Assembly: GCF_964340395.1 (NCBI RefSeq)
Contig: NC_135568.1
Span: forward strand, 16,295,776 to 16,359,775
Direction: 5' to 3'
From: Glandiceps talaboti
Taxonomy: Eukaryota > Hemichordata > Enteropneusta > Spengelidae
DNA length: 64,000 nt
In this document: in pieces, positions 15,801 to 31,250 of the stretch
Layout: every line of letters starts with the position of its first letter
How positions within the stretch are numbered: the stretch's first letter is position 1
Made by a program: the position numbers and the translations under genes
Notes under the pieces: generated by a model
Seen by the model: the letters and a program-made list of their open reading frames with translations, nothing else
What the model was told of the DNA's origin: nothing
Databases searched by the model: none

Positions 15801-18800
15801 GGGAAGAAATGAGAAATAGAGAAATTTAACATCGTAACATCAGACGGTAGGGAAGAAATGAGAAATAGAGAAATTTAACATTGTAACATTAGACAGTAGG
15901 GAAGAAATGAGAAATAGAGAAATTTAATATCATAACATCAGACAGTAGGGAAGAAATGAGAAATAGAGAAATTTAACATCGTAACATCAGACAGTAGGGA
16001 AGAAATGAGAAATAGAGAAATTTAACATTGTAACATCAGACAGTAGGGAAGAAATGAGAAATAGAGAAATTTAACATTGTAACATTAGACAGTAGGGAAG
16101 AAATGAGAAATAGAGAAATTTAACATCATAACATCAGACAGTAGGGAAGAAATGAGAAATAGAGAAATTTAACATTGTAACATCAGACAGTAGGGAAGAA
16201 ATGAGAAATAGAGAAATTTAACATTGTAACATCAGACAGTAGGGAAGAAATGAGAAATAGAGAAATTTAACATTGTAACATCAGACAGTAGGGAAGAAAT
16301 GAGAAATAGAGAAATTTAACATCATAACATTTGACAGTAGGGAAGAAATGAGAAATAGAGAAATTTAACATTGTAACATCAGACAGTAGGGAAGAATGAG
16401 AAATAGAGAAATTTAACATCATAACATCAGACAGTAGGGAGGAAATGAGAAATAGAGAAATTTAACATTGTAACATCAGACAGTAGGGAAGAAATGAGAA
16501 ATAGAGAAATTTAACATCATAACATCAGACAGTAGGGAAGAAATGAGAAATAGAGAAATTTAACATCGTAACATCAGATAGTAGGGAAGAAATGAGAAAT
16601 AGAGAAATTTAACATCATAACATCAGACAGTAGGGAAGAAATGAGAAATAGAGAAATTTAACATCATAACATCAGACAGTAGGGAGGAAATGATAAATAG
16701 AGAAATTTAACATTGTAACATCAGACAGTAGGGAAGAAATGAGAAATAGAGAAATTTAACATTGTAACATCAGACAGTAGGGAAGGAATGAGAAATATAG
16801 AAATTTAACATCATAACATCAGACAGTAGGGAAGATATGAGAAATAGAGAAATTTAACATCGTAACATCAGACAGTAGGGAAGAAATTAGAAATAGAGAA
16901 ATTTAACATCGTAACATCAGACAGTAGGGAAGAATGAGAAATAGAGAAATTTAACATCATAACATCAGACCGTAGGGAAGAAATGAGAAATAGAGAAATT
17001 TAACATCATAACATCAGACAGTAGGGAAGAAATGAGAAATAGAGAAATTTAACATCATAACATCAGACAGTAGGGAAGAAATGAGAAATAGAGAAATTTA
17101 ACATCATAACATCAGACAGTAGGGAAGAAATGAGAAATAGAGAAATTTAACATCATAACATCAGACAGTAGGGAAGAAATGAGAAATAGAGAAATTTAAC
17201 ATTGTAACATCAGACAGAAGGGAAGAAATGAGAAATAGAGAAATTTAACATCGTAACATCAGACGGTAGGGAAGAAATGAGAAATAGAGAAATTTAACAT
17301 TGTAACATTAGACAGTAGGGAAGAAATGAGAAATAGAGAAATTTAATATCATAACATCAGACAGTAGGGAAGAAATGAGAAATAGAGAAATTTAACATCG
17401 TAACATCAGACAGTAGGGAAGAAATGAGAAATAGAGAAATTTAACATTGTAACATCAGACAGTAGGGAAGAAATGAGAAATAGAGAAATTTAACATTGTA
17501 ACATTAGACAGTAGGGAAGAAATGAGAAATGGAGAAATTTAACATTGTAACATCAGACAGTAGGGAAGAAATGAGAAATAGAGAAATTTAACATTGTAAC
17601 ATCAGATAGTAGGGAAGAAATGAGAAATAGAGAAATTTAACATTGTAACATCAGACAGTAGGGAAGAAATGAGAAATAGAGAAATTTAACATTGTAACAT
17701 CAGACAGTAGGGAAGAAATGAAAAATAGAGAAATTTAATATCGTAACATCAGACAGTAGAGAAGAAATGAGAAATAGTGAAATTTAACATTGTAACATCA
17801 GACAGTAGGGAAGGAATGAGAAATAGAGAAATTTAACATTGTAACATCAGACAGTAGGGAAGAAATCAGAAATAGAGAAATTTAACATTGTAACATCAGA
17901 CAGTAGGGAAGAAATCAGAAATAGAGAAATTTAATATCGTAACATCAGACAGTAGGGAAGAAATGAGAAATAGAGAAATTTAACATTGTAACATCAGACA
18001 GTAGGGAAGAAATGAGAAATAGAGAAATTTAACATTGTAACATCAGACAGTAGGGAAGAAATGAGAAATAGAGAAATTTAACATTGTAACATCAGACAAT
18101 AGGGAAAAAATGAGAAATAGAGAAATTTAACATTGTAACATCAGACAGTAGGGAAGAAATGAGAAATAGAGAAATTTAACATTGTAACATCAGACAGTAG
18201 GGAAGAAATGAGAAATAGAGAAATTTAACATTGTAACATCAGACAGTAGGGAAGAAATGAGAAATAGAGAAATTTAACATTGTAACATCAGACAGTAGGG
18301 AAGAAATGAGAAATAGAGAAATTTAACATCATAACATCAGACAGTAGGGAAGAAATGAGAAATAGAGAAATATAACATCATAACATTAGACAGTAGGGAA
18401 GAAATGAGAAATAGAGAAATTTAACATCATAACATCAGATAGTAGGGAAGAAATGAGAAATAGAGAAATTTAACATTGTAACATCAGATAGTAGGGAAGA
18501 AATGAGAAATAGAGAAATTTAACATTGTAACATCAGATAGTAGGGAAGAAATAAGAAGTAGAGAAATTTAACATCATAACATCAGACAGTAGGGAAGAAA
18601 TGAGAAATAGAGAAATTTAACATCATAACATCAGACAGTAGGGAAGAAATGAGAAATAGAGAAATTTAACATTGTAACATCAGACAGTAGGGAAGAAATG
18701 AGAAATAGAGAAATTTAACATTGTAACATCAGACAGTAGGGAAGAAATGAGAAATAGAGAAATTTAACATTGTAACATCAGACAGTAGGGAAGAAATGAG

Positions 18801-21800
18801 AAATAGAGAAATTTAACATTGTAACATCAGACAGTAGGGAAGAAATGAGAAATAGAGAAATTTAACATCATAACATCAGAAAGTGGGGAGGAAATGAGAA
18901 ATAGAGAAATTTAAAATTGGAACATCAGACAGTAGGGAAGAAATGAGAAATAGAGAAATTCAACATTGTAACATCAAACAGTAGGGAGGAAATGAGAAAT
19001 AGAGAAATTTAACATCGTAACATCAAACAGTAGGGAAGAAATGAAAAATAGAGAAATTTAACATTGTAACATCAGACAGTAGGGAAGAAATGAGAAATAG
19101 AGAAATTTAACATCGTAACATCAAACAGTAGGGAGGAAATGAGAAATAGAGAAATTTTACATTGTAACATCAGACAGTAGGGAAGAAATGAGAAATAGAG
19201 AAATTTAACGTCATAACATCAGACAGTAGGGAAGAAATGAGAAATAGAGAAATTTAACATGGTAACATCAGACAGTAGGGAAGAAATGAGAAATAGAGAA
19301 ATTTAACATGGTAACATCAGACAGTAGGGAAGAAATGAGAAATAGAGAAATTTAACATTGTAACATCAGACAGTAGGGAAGGAATGAGAAATAGAGAAAT
19401 TTAACATTGTAACATCAGACAGTAGGGAAGAAATGAGAAATAGAGAAATTTAACATCGTAACATCAGACAGTAGGGAAGAAATGAGAAATAGAGAAATTT
19501 AACATTGTAACATCAGACAGTAGGGAAGAAATGAGAAATAGAGAAATTTAACATTGTAACCTCAGACAGTAGGGAAGAAATGAGAAATAGAGAAATTTAA
19601 CATCATAACATCAGACAGTAGGGAAGAAATGAGAAATAGAGAAATTTAACATTGTAACATCAGATAGTAGGGAAGAAATGAGAAATAGAGAAATTTAACA
19701 TCATAACATCAGACAGTAGGGAAGAAATGAGAAATAGAGAAATTTAACATCATAACATCAGACAGTAGAGAAGAAATGAGAAATAGAGAAATTTAACATT
19801 GTAACATTAGACAGTAGGAAGGAAATGATAAATAGAGAAATTTAACATTGTAACATCAGACAGTAGGGAAGAAATGAGAAATAGAGAAATTTAACATTGT
19901 AACATCAGACAGTAGGGAAGGAATGAGAAATATAGAAATTTAACATCATAACATCAGACAGTAGGGAAGAAATGAGAAATAGAGAAATTTAACATTGTAA
20001 CATCAGACAGTAGGGAAGAAATGAGAAATAGAGAAATTTAACATTGTAACATCAGACAGTAGGGAAGAAATGAGAAATAGAGAAATTTAACATTGTAACA
20101 TCAGACAGTAGGGAAGAAATGAGAAATAGAGAAATTTAACATCATAACATCAGAAAGTGGGGAGGAAATGAGAAATAGAGAAATTTAAAATTGGAACATC
20201 AGACAGTAGGGAAGAAATGAGAAATAGAGAAATTCAACATTGTAACATCAAACAGTAGGGAGGAAATGAGAAATAGAGAAATTTAACATCGTAACATCAA
20301 ACAGTAGGGAAGAAATGAGAAATAGAGAAATTTAACATCGTAACATCAGACAGTAGGGAAGAAATGAGAAATAGAGAAATTTAACATTGTAACATTAGAC
20401 AGTAGGGAAGAAATGAGAAATAGAGAAATTTAACATCATAACATCAGACAGTAGGGAAGAAATGAGAAATAGAGAAATTTAACATTGTAACATCAGACAG
20501 TAGGGAAGAAATGAGAAATAGAGAAATTTAACATTGTAACATCAGACAGTAGGGAAGAAATGAGAAATAGAGAAATTTAACATTGTAACATCAGACAGTA
20601 GGGAAGAAATGAGAAATAGAGAAATTTAACATTGTAACATTAGACAGTAGGGAAGAAATGAGAAATAGAGAAATTTAACATCATAACATCAGACAGTAGG
20701 GAAGAAATGAGAAATAGAGAAATTTAACATTGTAACATCAGACAGTAGGGAAGAAATGAGAAATAGAGAAATTTAACATTGTAACATCAGACAGTAGGGA
20801 AGAAATGAGAAATAGAGAAATTTAACATTGTAACATCAGACAGTAGGGAAGAAATGAGAAATAGAGAAATTTAACATCATAACATCAGACAGTAGGGAAG
20901 AAATGAGAAATAGAGAAATTTAACATCATAACATCAGACAGTATGGAAGAAATGAGAAATAGAGAAATTTAACATCGTAACATCAGACAGTAGGGAAGAA
21001 ATGAGAAATAGAGAAATTTAACATCGTAACATCAGACAGTAGGGAGGAAATGATAAATAGAGAAATTTAACATCGTAACATCAAACAGTAGGGAGGAAAT
21101 GAGAAATAGAGAAATTTAACATCGTAACATCAAACAGTAGGGAAGAAATGAGAAATAGAGAAATTTAACATTGTAACATTAGACAGTAGGGAAGAAATGA
21201 GAAATAGAGAAATTTAACATCGTAACATCAAACAGTAGGGAGGAAATGAGAAATAGAGAAATTTTACATTGTAACATCAGACAGTAGGGAAGAAATGAGA
21301 AATAGAGAAATTTAACGTCATAACATCAGACAGTAGGGAAGAAATGAGAAATAGAGAAATTTAACATGGTAACATCAGACAGTAGGGAAGAAATGAGAAA
21401 TAGAGAAATTTAACATGGTAACATCAGACAGTAGGGAAGAAATGAGAAATAGAGAAATTTAACATCATAACATTAGACAGTAGGGAAGAAATGAGAAATA
21501 GAGAAATTTAACATTGTAACATCAGATAGTAGGGAAGAAATGAGAAATAGAGAAATTTAACATTGTAACATCAGACAGTAGGGAAGAAATGAGAAATAGA
21601 GAAATTTAACATCATAACATCAGACAGTAGGGAAGAAATGAGAAATAGAGAAATTTAACATCGTAACATCAGATAGTAGGGAAGAAATGAGAAATAGAGA
21701 AATTTAACATCATAACATCAGACAGTAGGGAAGAAATGAGAAATAGAGAAATTTAACATCATAACATCAGACAGTAGGGAGGAAATGATAAATAGAGAAA

Positions 21801-23020
21801 TTTAACATTGTAACATCAGACAGTAGGGAAGAAATGAGAAATAGAGAAATTTAACATTGTAACATCAGACAGTAGGGAAGGAATGAGAAATATAGAAATT
21901 TAACATCATAACATCAGACAGTAGGGAAGATATGAGAAATAGAGAAATTTAACATCGTAACATCAGACAGTAGGGAAGAAATTAGAAATAGAGAAATTTA
22001 ACATCGTAACATCAGACAGTAGGGAAGAATGAGAAATAGAGAAATTTAACATCATAACATCAGACCGTAGGGAAGAAATGAGAAATAGAGAAATTTAACA
22101 TCATAACATCAGACAGTAGGGAAGAAATGAGAAATAGAGAAATTTAACATCATAACATCAGACAGTAGGGAAGAAATGAGAAATAGAGAAATTTAACATC
22201 ATAACATCAGACAGTAGGGAAGAAATGAGAAATAGAGAAATTTAACATCATAACATCAGACAGTAGGGAAGAAATGAGAAATAGAGAAATTTAACATCAT
22301 AACATCAGACAGTAGGGAAGAAATGAGAAATAGAGAAATTTAACATTGTAACATCAGACAGAAGGGAAGAAATGAGAAATAGAGAAATTTAACATCGTAA
22401 CATCAGACGGTAGGGAAGAAATGAGAAATAGAGAAATTTAACATTGTAACATTAGACAGTAGGGAAGAAATGAGAAATAGAGAAATTTAATATCATAACA
22501 TCAGACAGTAGGGAAGAAATGAGAAATAGAGAAATTTAACATCGTAACATCAGACAGTAGGGAAGAAATGAGAAATAGAGAAATTTAACATTGTAACATC
22601 AGACAGTAGGGAAGAAATGAGAAATAGAGAAATTTAACATTGTAACATTAGACAGTAGGGAAGAAATGAGAAATAGAGAAATTTAACATCATAACATCAG
22701 ACAGTAGGGAAGAAATGAGAAATAGAGAAATTTAACATTGTAACATCAGACAGTAGGGAAGAAATGAGAAATAGAGAAATTTAACATTGTAACATCAGAC
22801 AGTAGGGAAGAAATGAGAAATAGAGAAATTTAACATTGTAACATCAGACAGTAGGGAAGAAATGAGAAATAGAGAAATTTAACATCATAACATTTGACAG
22901 TAGGGAAGAAATGAGAAATAGAGAAATTTAACATTGTAACATCAGACAGTAGGGAAGAATGAGAAATAGAGAAATTTAACATCATAACATCAGACAGTAG
23001 GGAAGAAATGAGAAATAGAG
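9895..23020. repeat. Tandem 6,563-bp higher-order duplication inside the satellite
   Basis: Rare monomer variants recur at a constant offset of 6,563 bp. Examples are AATATAG at 10231/16794 and 15326/21889, AAATATAAC at 11805/18368, GACAATAGG at 11532/18095, and CATTTGACAG at 16328/22891. The offset equals 134 monomers less three bases, which fits three 48-bp monomers per copy. Copy 1 is about 9,895-16,457 and copy 2 about 16,458-23,020. By eye the copies differ at very few sites, so the duplication is recent or kept homogeneous. A smaller offset of 1,468 bp (15326 to 16794) is nested across the junction. Confidence 0.85.
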
Positions 23021-23559
23021 AAATTTAACATCATAACATCAGACAGTAGGGAAGAAATGAGAAATAGAGAAATTTAACATTGTAACATCAGATAGTAGGG
23101 AAGAAATGAGAAATAGAGAAATTTAACATTGTAACATCAGACAGTAGGGAAGAATGAGAAATAGAGAAATTTAACATTGTAACATCAGACAGTAGGGAAG
23201 AAATGAGAAATAGAGAAATTTAACATCATAACATCAGATAGTAGGGAAGAAATGAGAAATAGAGAAATTTAACATCATAACATCAGACAGTAGGGAAGAA
23301 ATGAGAAATAGAGAAATTTAACATGGTAACATCAGACAGTAGGGAAGAAATGAGAAATAGAGAAATTTAACATGGTAACATCAGACAGTAGGGAAGAAAT
23401 GAGAAATAGAGAAATTTAACATCATAACATCAGACAGTAGGGAAGAAATGAGAAATAGAGAAATTTAACATTGTAACATCAGATAGTAGGGAAGAAATGA
23501 GAAATAGAGAAATTTAACATTGTAACATCAGACAGTAGGGAAGAAATGAGAAATAGAGA

Positions 23560-25460
23560 AATTTAACATCATAACATCAGAAAGTGGGGAGGAAATGAGA
23601 AATAGAGAAATTTAAAATTGGAACATCAGACAGTAGGGAAGAAATGAGAAATAGAGAAATTCAACATTGTAACATCAAACAGTAGGGAGGAAATGAGAAA
23701 TAGAGAAATTTAACATCGTAACATCAAACAGTAGGGAAGAAATGAGAAATAGAGAAATTTAACATTGTAACATCAGACAGTAGGGAAGAAATGAGAAATA
23801 GAGAAATTTAACATCGTAACATCAAACAGTAGGGAGGAAATGAGAAATAGAGAAATTTTACATTGTAACATCAGACAGTAGGGAAGAAATGAGAAATAGA
23901 GAAATTTAACGTCATAACATCAGACAGTAGGGAAGAAATGAGAAATAGAGAAATTTAACATGGTAACATCAGACAGTAGGGAAGAAATGAGAAATAGAGA
24001 AATTTAACATGGTAACATCAGACAGTAGGGAAGAAATGAGAAATAGAGAAATTTAACATTGTAACATCAGACAGTAGGGAAGGAATGAGAAATAGAGAAA
24101 TTTAACATTGTAACATCAGACAGTAGGGAAGAAATGAGAAATAGAGAAATTTAACATCGTAACATCAGACAGTAGGGAAGAAATGAGAAATAGAGAAATT
24201 TAACATTGTAACATCAGACAGTAGGGAAGAAATGAGAAATAGAGAAATTTAACATTGTAACCTCAGACAGTAGGGAAGAAATGAGAAATAGAGAAATTTA
24301 ACATCATAACATCAGACAGTAGGGAAGAAATGAGAAATAGAGAAATTTAACATTGTAACATCAGATAGTAGGGAAGAAATGAGAAATAGAGAAATTTAAC
24401 ATCATAACATCAGACAGTAGGGAAGAAATGAGAAATAGAGAAATTTAACATCATAACATCAGACAGTAGAGAAGAAATGAGAAATAGAGAAATTTAACAT
24501 CGTAACATCAAACAGTAGGGAAGAAATGAGAAATAGAGAAATTTAACATCATAACATCAGAAAGTGGGGAGGAAATGAGAAATAGAGAAATTTAAAATTG
24601 GAACATCAGACAGTAGGGAAGAAATGAGAAATAGAGAAATTCAACATTGTAACATCAAACAGTAGGGAGGAAATGAGAAATAGAGAAATTTAACATCGTA
24701 ACATCAAACAGTAGGGAAGAAATGAGAAATAGAGAAATTTAACATTGTAACATCAGACAGTAGGGAAGAAATGAGAAATAGAGAAATTTAACATCGTAAC
24801 ATCAAACAGTAGGGAGGAAATGAGAAATAGAGAAATTTTACATTGTAACATCAGACAGTAGGGAAGAAATGAGAAATAGAGAAATTTAACGTCATAACAT
24901 CAGACAGTAGGGAAGAAATGAGAAATAGAGAAATTTAACATGGTAACATCAGACAGTAGGGAAGAAATGAGAAATAGAGAAATTTAACATGGTAACATCA
25001 GACAGTAGGGAAGAAATGAGAAATAGAGAAATTTAACATTGTAACATCAGACAGTAGGGAAGGAATGAGAAATAGAGAAATTTAACATTGTAACATCAGA
25101 CAGTAGGGAAGAAATGAGAAATAGAGAAATTTAACATCGTAACATCAGACAGTAGGGAAGAAATGAGAAATAGAGAAATTTAACATTGTAACATCAGACA
25201 GTAGGGAAGAAATGAGAAATAGAGAAATTTAACATTGTAACCTCAGACAGTAGGGAAGAAATGAGAAATAGAGAAATTTAACATCATAACATCAGACAGT
25301 AGGGAAGAAATGAGAAATAGAGAAATTTAACATTGTAAAAGCAGATAGTAGGGAAGAAATGAGAAATAGAGAAATTTAACATCATAACATCAGACAGTAG
25401 GGAAGAAATGAGAAATAGAGAAATTTAACATCATAACATCAGACAGTAGAGAAGAAATGA
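23560..25460. repeat. Tandem 980-bp higher-order repeat (20 monomers)
   Basis: The block starting with the AAAGTGGGGAGGAAATG monomer and containing AAATTCAAC (23657 and 24637) is repeated once at an offset of exactly 980 bp, or 20 x 49. Sub-type order, including two consecutive ATGGTAAC monomers, is the same in both copies. Confidence 0.8.
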
Positions 25461-28400
25461 GAAATAGAGAAATTTAACATTGTAACATTAGACAGTAGGA
25501 AGGAAATGATAAATAGAGAAATTTAACATTGTAACATCAGACAGTAGGGAAGAAATGAGAAATAGAGAAATTTAACATTGTAACATCAGACAGTAGGGAA
25601 GAAATGAGAAATAGAGAAATTTAACATGGTAACATCAGACAGTAGGGAAGGAATGAGAAATATAGAAATTTAACATCATAACATCAGACAGTAGGGAAGA
25701 AATGAGAAATAGAGAAATTTAACATTGTAACATCAGACAGTAGGGAAGAAATTAGAAATAGAGAAATTTAACATCGTAACATCAGACAGTAGGGAAGAAT
25801 GAGAAATAGAGAAATTTAACATAATAACATCAGACAGTAGGGAAGAAATGAGAAATAGAGAAATTTAACATCATAACATCAGACAGTAGGGAAGAAATGA
25901 GAAATAGAGAAATTTAACATCATAACATCAGATAGTAGGGAAGAAATGAGAAATAGAGAAATTTAACATCATAACATCAGACAGTAGGGAAGAAATGAGA
26001 AATAGAGAAATTTAACATCATAACATCAGACAGTAGGGAAGAAATGAGAAATAGAGAAATTTAACATTGTAACATCAGACAGTAGGGAAGAAATGAGAAA
26101 TAGAGAAATTTAACATCGTAACATCAGACAGTAGGGAAGAAATGAGAAATAGAGAAATTTAACATTGTAACATTAGACAGTAGGGAAGAAATGAGAAATA
26201 GAGAAATTTAACATCATAACATCAGACAGTAGGGAAGAAATGAGAAATAGAGAAATTTAACATTGTAACATCAGACAGTAGGGAAGAAATGAGAAATAGA
26301 GAAATTTAACATTGTAACATCAGACAGTAGGGAAGAAATGAGAAATAGAGAAATTTAACATTGTAACATCAGACAGTAGGGAAGAAATGAGAAATAGAGA
26401 AATTTAACATTGTAACATTAGACAGTAGGGAAGAAATGAGAAATAGAGAAATTTAACATCATAACATCAGACAGTAGGGAAGAAATGAGAAATAGAGAAA
26501 TTTAACATTGTAACATCAGACAGTAGGGAAGAAATGAGAAATAGAGAAATTTAACATTGTAACATCAGACAGTATGGAAGAAATGAGAAATAGAGAAATT
26601 TAACATTGTAACATCAGACAGTAGGGAAGAAATGAGAAATAGAGAAATTTAACATCATAACATCAGACAGTAGGGAAGAAATGAGAAATAGAGAAATTTA
26701 ACATTGTAACATCAGACAGTAGGGAAGAATGAGAAATAGAGAAATTTAACATCATAACATCAGACAGTAGGGAAGAAATGAGAAATAGAGAAATTTAACA
26801 TCATAACATCAGACAGTAGGGAAGAAATGAGAAATAGAGAAATTTAACATCATAACATCAGACAGTAGGGAAGAAATGAGAAATAGAGAAATTTAACATC
26901 ATAACATCAGACAGTAGGGAAGAAATGAGAAATAGAGAAATTTAACATTGTAACATCAGACAGTAGGGAAGAATGAGAAATAGAGAAATTTAACATTGTA
27001 ACATCAGACAGTAGGGAAGAAATGAGAAATAGAGAAATTTAACATCATAACATCAGATAGTAGGGAAGAAATGAGAAATAGAGAAATTTAACATTGTAAC
27101 ATCAGACAGTAGGGAAGAAATAAGAAATAGAGAAATTTAACATCATAACATCAGAAAGTGGGGAGGAAATGAGAAATAGAGAAATTTAAAATTGGAACAT
27201 CAGACAGTAGGGAAGAAATGAGAAATAGAGAAATTCAACATTGTAACATCAGACAGTAGGGAAGAAATGAGAAATAGAGAAATTTAACATTGTAACATCA
27301 GAAAGTAGGGAGGAAATGAGAAATAGAGAAATTTAACATTGTAACATCAGACAGTAGGGAAGAAATGAGAAATAGAGAAATTTAACATTGTAACATCAGA
27401 CAGTAGAGAAGAAATGAGAAATAGAGAAATTTAACATCATAACATCAGACAGTAGGGAAGAAATGAGAAATAGAGAAATTTAACATCATAACATCAGAAA
27501 GTAGGGAGGAAATGAGAAATAGAGAAATTTAATATCATAACATCAGACAGTATGGAAGAAATGAGAAATAGAGAAATTTAACATTGTAACATCAAACAGT
27601 AGGGAGGAAATGATAAATAGAGAAATTTAACATCGTAACATCAAACAGTAGGGAGGAAATGAGAAATAGAGAAATTTAACATCGTAACATCAAACAGTAG
27701 GGAAGAAATGAGAAATAGAGAAATTTAACATTGTAACATCAGACAGTAGGGAAGAAATGAGAAATAGAGAAATTTAACATCGTAACATCAAACAGTAGGG
27801 AGGAAATGAGAAATAGAGAAATTTTACATTGTAACATCAGACAGTAGGGAAGAAATGAGAAATAGAGAAATTTAACGTCATAACATCAGACAGTAGGGAA
27901 GAAATGAGAAATAGAGAAATTTAACATGGTAACATCAGACAGTAGGGAAGAAATGAGAAATAGAGAAATTTAACATGGTAACATCAGATAGTAGGGAAGA
28001 AATGAGAAATAGAGAAATTTAACATCATAACATCAGACAGTAGGGAAGAAATGAGAAATAGAGAAATTTAACATTGTAACATCAGATAGTAGGGAAGAAA
28101 TGAGAAATAGAGAAATTTAACATTGTAACATCAGACAGTAGGGAAGAAATGAGAAATAGAGAAATTTAACATCATAACATCAGACAGTAGGGAAGAAATG
28201 AGAAATAGAGAAATTTAACATCGTAACATCAGATAGTAGGGAAGAAATGAGAAATAGAGAAATTTAACATCATAACATCAGACAGTAGGGAAGAAATGAG
28301 AAATAGAGAAATTTAACATCATAACATCAGACAGTAGGGAGGAAATGATAAATAGAGAAATTTAACATTGTAACATCAGACAGTAGGGAGGAAATGAGAA

Positions 28401-28489
28401 ATAGAGAAATTTAACATTGTAACATCAGACAGTAGAGAAGAAATGAGAAATAGAGAAATTTAACATCATAACATCAGACAGTAGGGAAG

Positions 28490-31250
28490 GAATGAGAAAT
28501 ATAGAAATTTAACATCATAACATCAGACAGTAGGGAAGATATGAGAAATAGAGAAATTTAACATCGTAACATCAGACAGTAGGGAAGAAATTAGAAATAG
28601 AGAAATTTAACATCGTAACATCAGACAGTAGGGAAGAATGAGAAATAGAGAAATTTAACATCATAACATCAGACAGTAGGGAAGAAATGAGAAATAGAGA
28701 AATTTAACATCATAACATCAGACAGTAGGGAAGAAATGAGAAATAGAGAAATTTAACATCATAACATCAGACAGTAGGGAAGAAATGAGAAATAGAGAAA
28801 TTTAACATCATAACATCAGACAGTAGGGAAGAAATGAGAAATAGAGAAATTTAACATCATAACATCAGACAGTAGGGAAGAAATGAGAAATAGAGAAATT
28901 TAACATTGTAACATCAGACAGTAGGGAAGAAATGAGAAATAGAGAAATTTAACATCGTAACATCAGACGGTAGGGAAGAAATGAGAAATAGAGAAATTTA
29001 ACATTGTAACATTAGACAGTAGGGAAGAAATGAGAAATAGAGAAATTTAATATCATAACATCAGACAGTAGGGAAGAAATGAGAAATAGAGAAATTTAAC
29101 ATCGTAACATCAGACAGTAGGGAAGAAATGAGAAATAGAGAAATTTAACATTGTAACATCAGACAGTAGGGAAGAAATGAGAAATAGAGAAATTTAACAT
29201 TGTAACATTAGACAGTAGGGAAGAAATGAGAAATAGAGAAATTTAACATCATAACATCAGACAGTAGGGAAGAAATGAGAAATAGAGAAATTTAACATTG
29301 TAACATCAGACAGTAGGGAAGAAATGAGAAATAGAGAAATTTAACATTGTAACATCAGACAGTAGGGAAGAATGAGAAATAGAGAAATTTAACATCATAA
29401 CATCAGACAGTAGGGAAGAAATGAGAAATAGAGAAATTTAACATCATAACATCAGACAGTAGGGAAGAAATGAGAAATAGAGAAATTTAACATCATAACA
29501 TCAGACAGTAGGGAAGAAATGAGAAATAGAGAAATTTAACATTGTAACATCAGACAGTAGGGAAGAAATGAGAAATAGAGAAATTTAACATCATAACATC
29601 AGATAGTAGGGAAGAAATGAGAAATAGAGAAATTTAACGTCATAACATCAGACAGTAGGGAAGAAATGAGAAATAGAGAAATTTAACATGGTAACATCAG
29701 ACAGTAGGGAAGAAATGAGAAATAGAGAAATTTAACATGGTAACATCAGACAGTAGGGAAGAAATGAGAAATAGAGAAATTTAACATCATAACATCAGAC
29801 AGTAGGGAAGAAATGAGAAATAGAGAAATTTAACATTGTAACATCAGATAGTAGGGAAGAAATGAGAAATAGAGAAATTTAACATTGTAACATCAGACAG
29901 TAGGGAAGAAATGAGAAATAGAGAAATTTAACATCATAACATCAGACAGTAGGGAAGAAATGAGAAATAGAGAAATTTAACATCGTAACATCAGATAGTA
30001 GGGAAGAAATGAGAAATAGAGAAATTTAACATCATAACATCAGACAGTAGGGAAGAAATGAGAAATAGAGAAATTTAACATCATAACATCAGACAGTAGG
30101 GAGGAAATGATAAATAGAGAAATTTAACATTGTAACATCAGACAGTAGGGAAGAAATGAGAAATAGAGAAATTTAACATTGTAACATCAGACAGTAGGGA
30201 AGGAATGAGAAATATAGAAATTTAACATCATAACATCAGACAGTAGGGAAGATATGAGAAATAGAGAAATTTAACATCGTAACATCAGACAGTAGGGAAG
30301 AAATTAGAAATAGAGAAATTTAACATCGTAACATCAGACAGTAGGGAAGAATGAGAAATAGAGAAATTTAACATCATAACATCAGACAGTAGGGAAGAAA
30401 TGAGAAATAGAGAAATTTAACATCATAACATCAGACAGTAGGGAAGAAATGAGAAATAGAGAAATTTAACATCATAACATCAGACAGTAGGGAAGAAATG
30501 AGAAATAGAGAAATTTAACATCATAACATCAGACAGTAGGGAAGAAATGAGAAATAGAGAAATTTAACATCATAACATCAGACAGTAGGGAAGAAATGAG
30601 AAATAGAGAAATTTAACATTGTAACATCAGACAGTAGGGAAGAAATGAGAAATAGAGAAATTTAACATCGTAACATCAGACGGTAGGGAAGAAATGAGAA
30701 ATAGAGAAATTTAACATTGTAACATTAGACAGTAGGGAAGAAATGAGAAATAGAGAAATTTAATATCATAACATCAGACAGTAGGGAAGAAATGAGAAAT
30801 AGAGAAATTTAACATCGTAACATCAGACAGTAGGGAAGAAATGAGAAATAGAGAAATTTAACATTGTAACATCAGACAGTAGGGAAGAAATGAGAAATAG
30901 AGAAATTTAACATTGTAACATTAGACAGTAGGGAAGAAATGAGAAATAGAGAAATTTAACATCATAACATCAGACAGTAGGGAAGAAATGAGAAATAGAG
31001 AAATTTAACATTGTAACATCAGACAGTAGGGAAGAAATGAGAAATAGAGAAATTTAACATTGTAACATCAGACAGTAGGGAAGAAATGAGAAATAGAGAA
31101 ATTTAACATTGTAACATCAGACAGTAGGGAAGAAATGAGAAATAGAGAAATTTAACATCATAACATCAGACAGTAGGGAAGAAATGAGAAATAGAGAAAT
31201 TTAACATTGTAACATCAGACAGTAGGGAAGAATGAGAAATAGAGAAATTT
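28490..31250. repeat. Higher-order repeat, about 1,713-bp spacing
   Basis: The AATATAG monomer and its flanking run (GATATGAG, then AAATTAGAA, then a 48-bp monomer) occur at 28498 and 30211, 1,713 bp apart. This is 35 monomers less two bases. The following sub-type order (five ATCATAAC monomers, then a GACGGTAGG monomer) is also shared. Confidence 0.7.
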
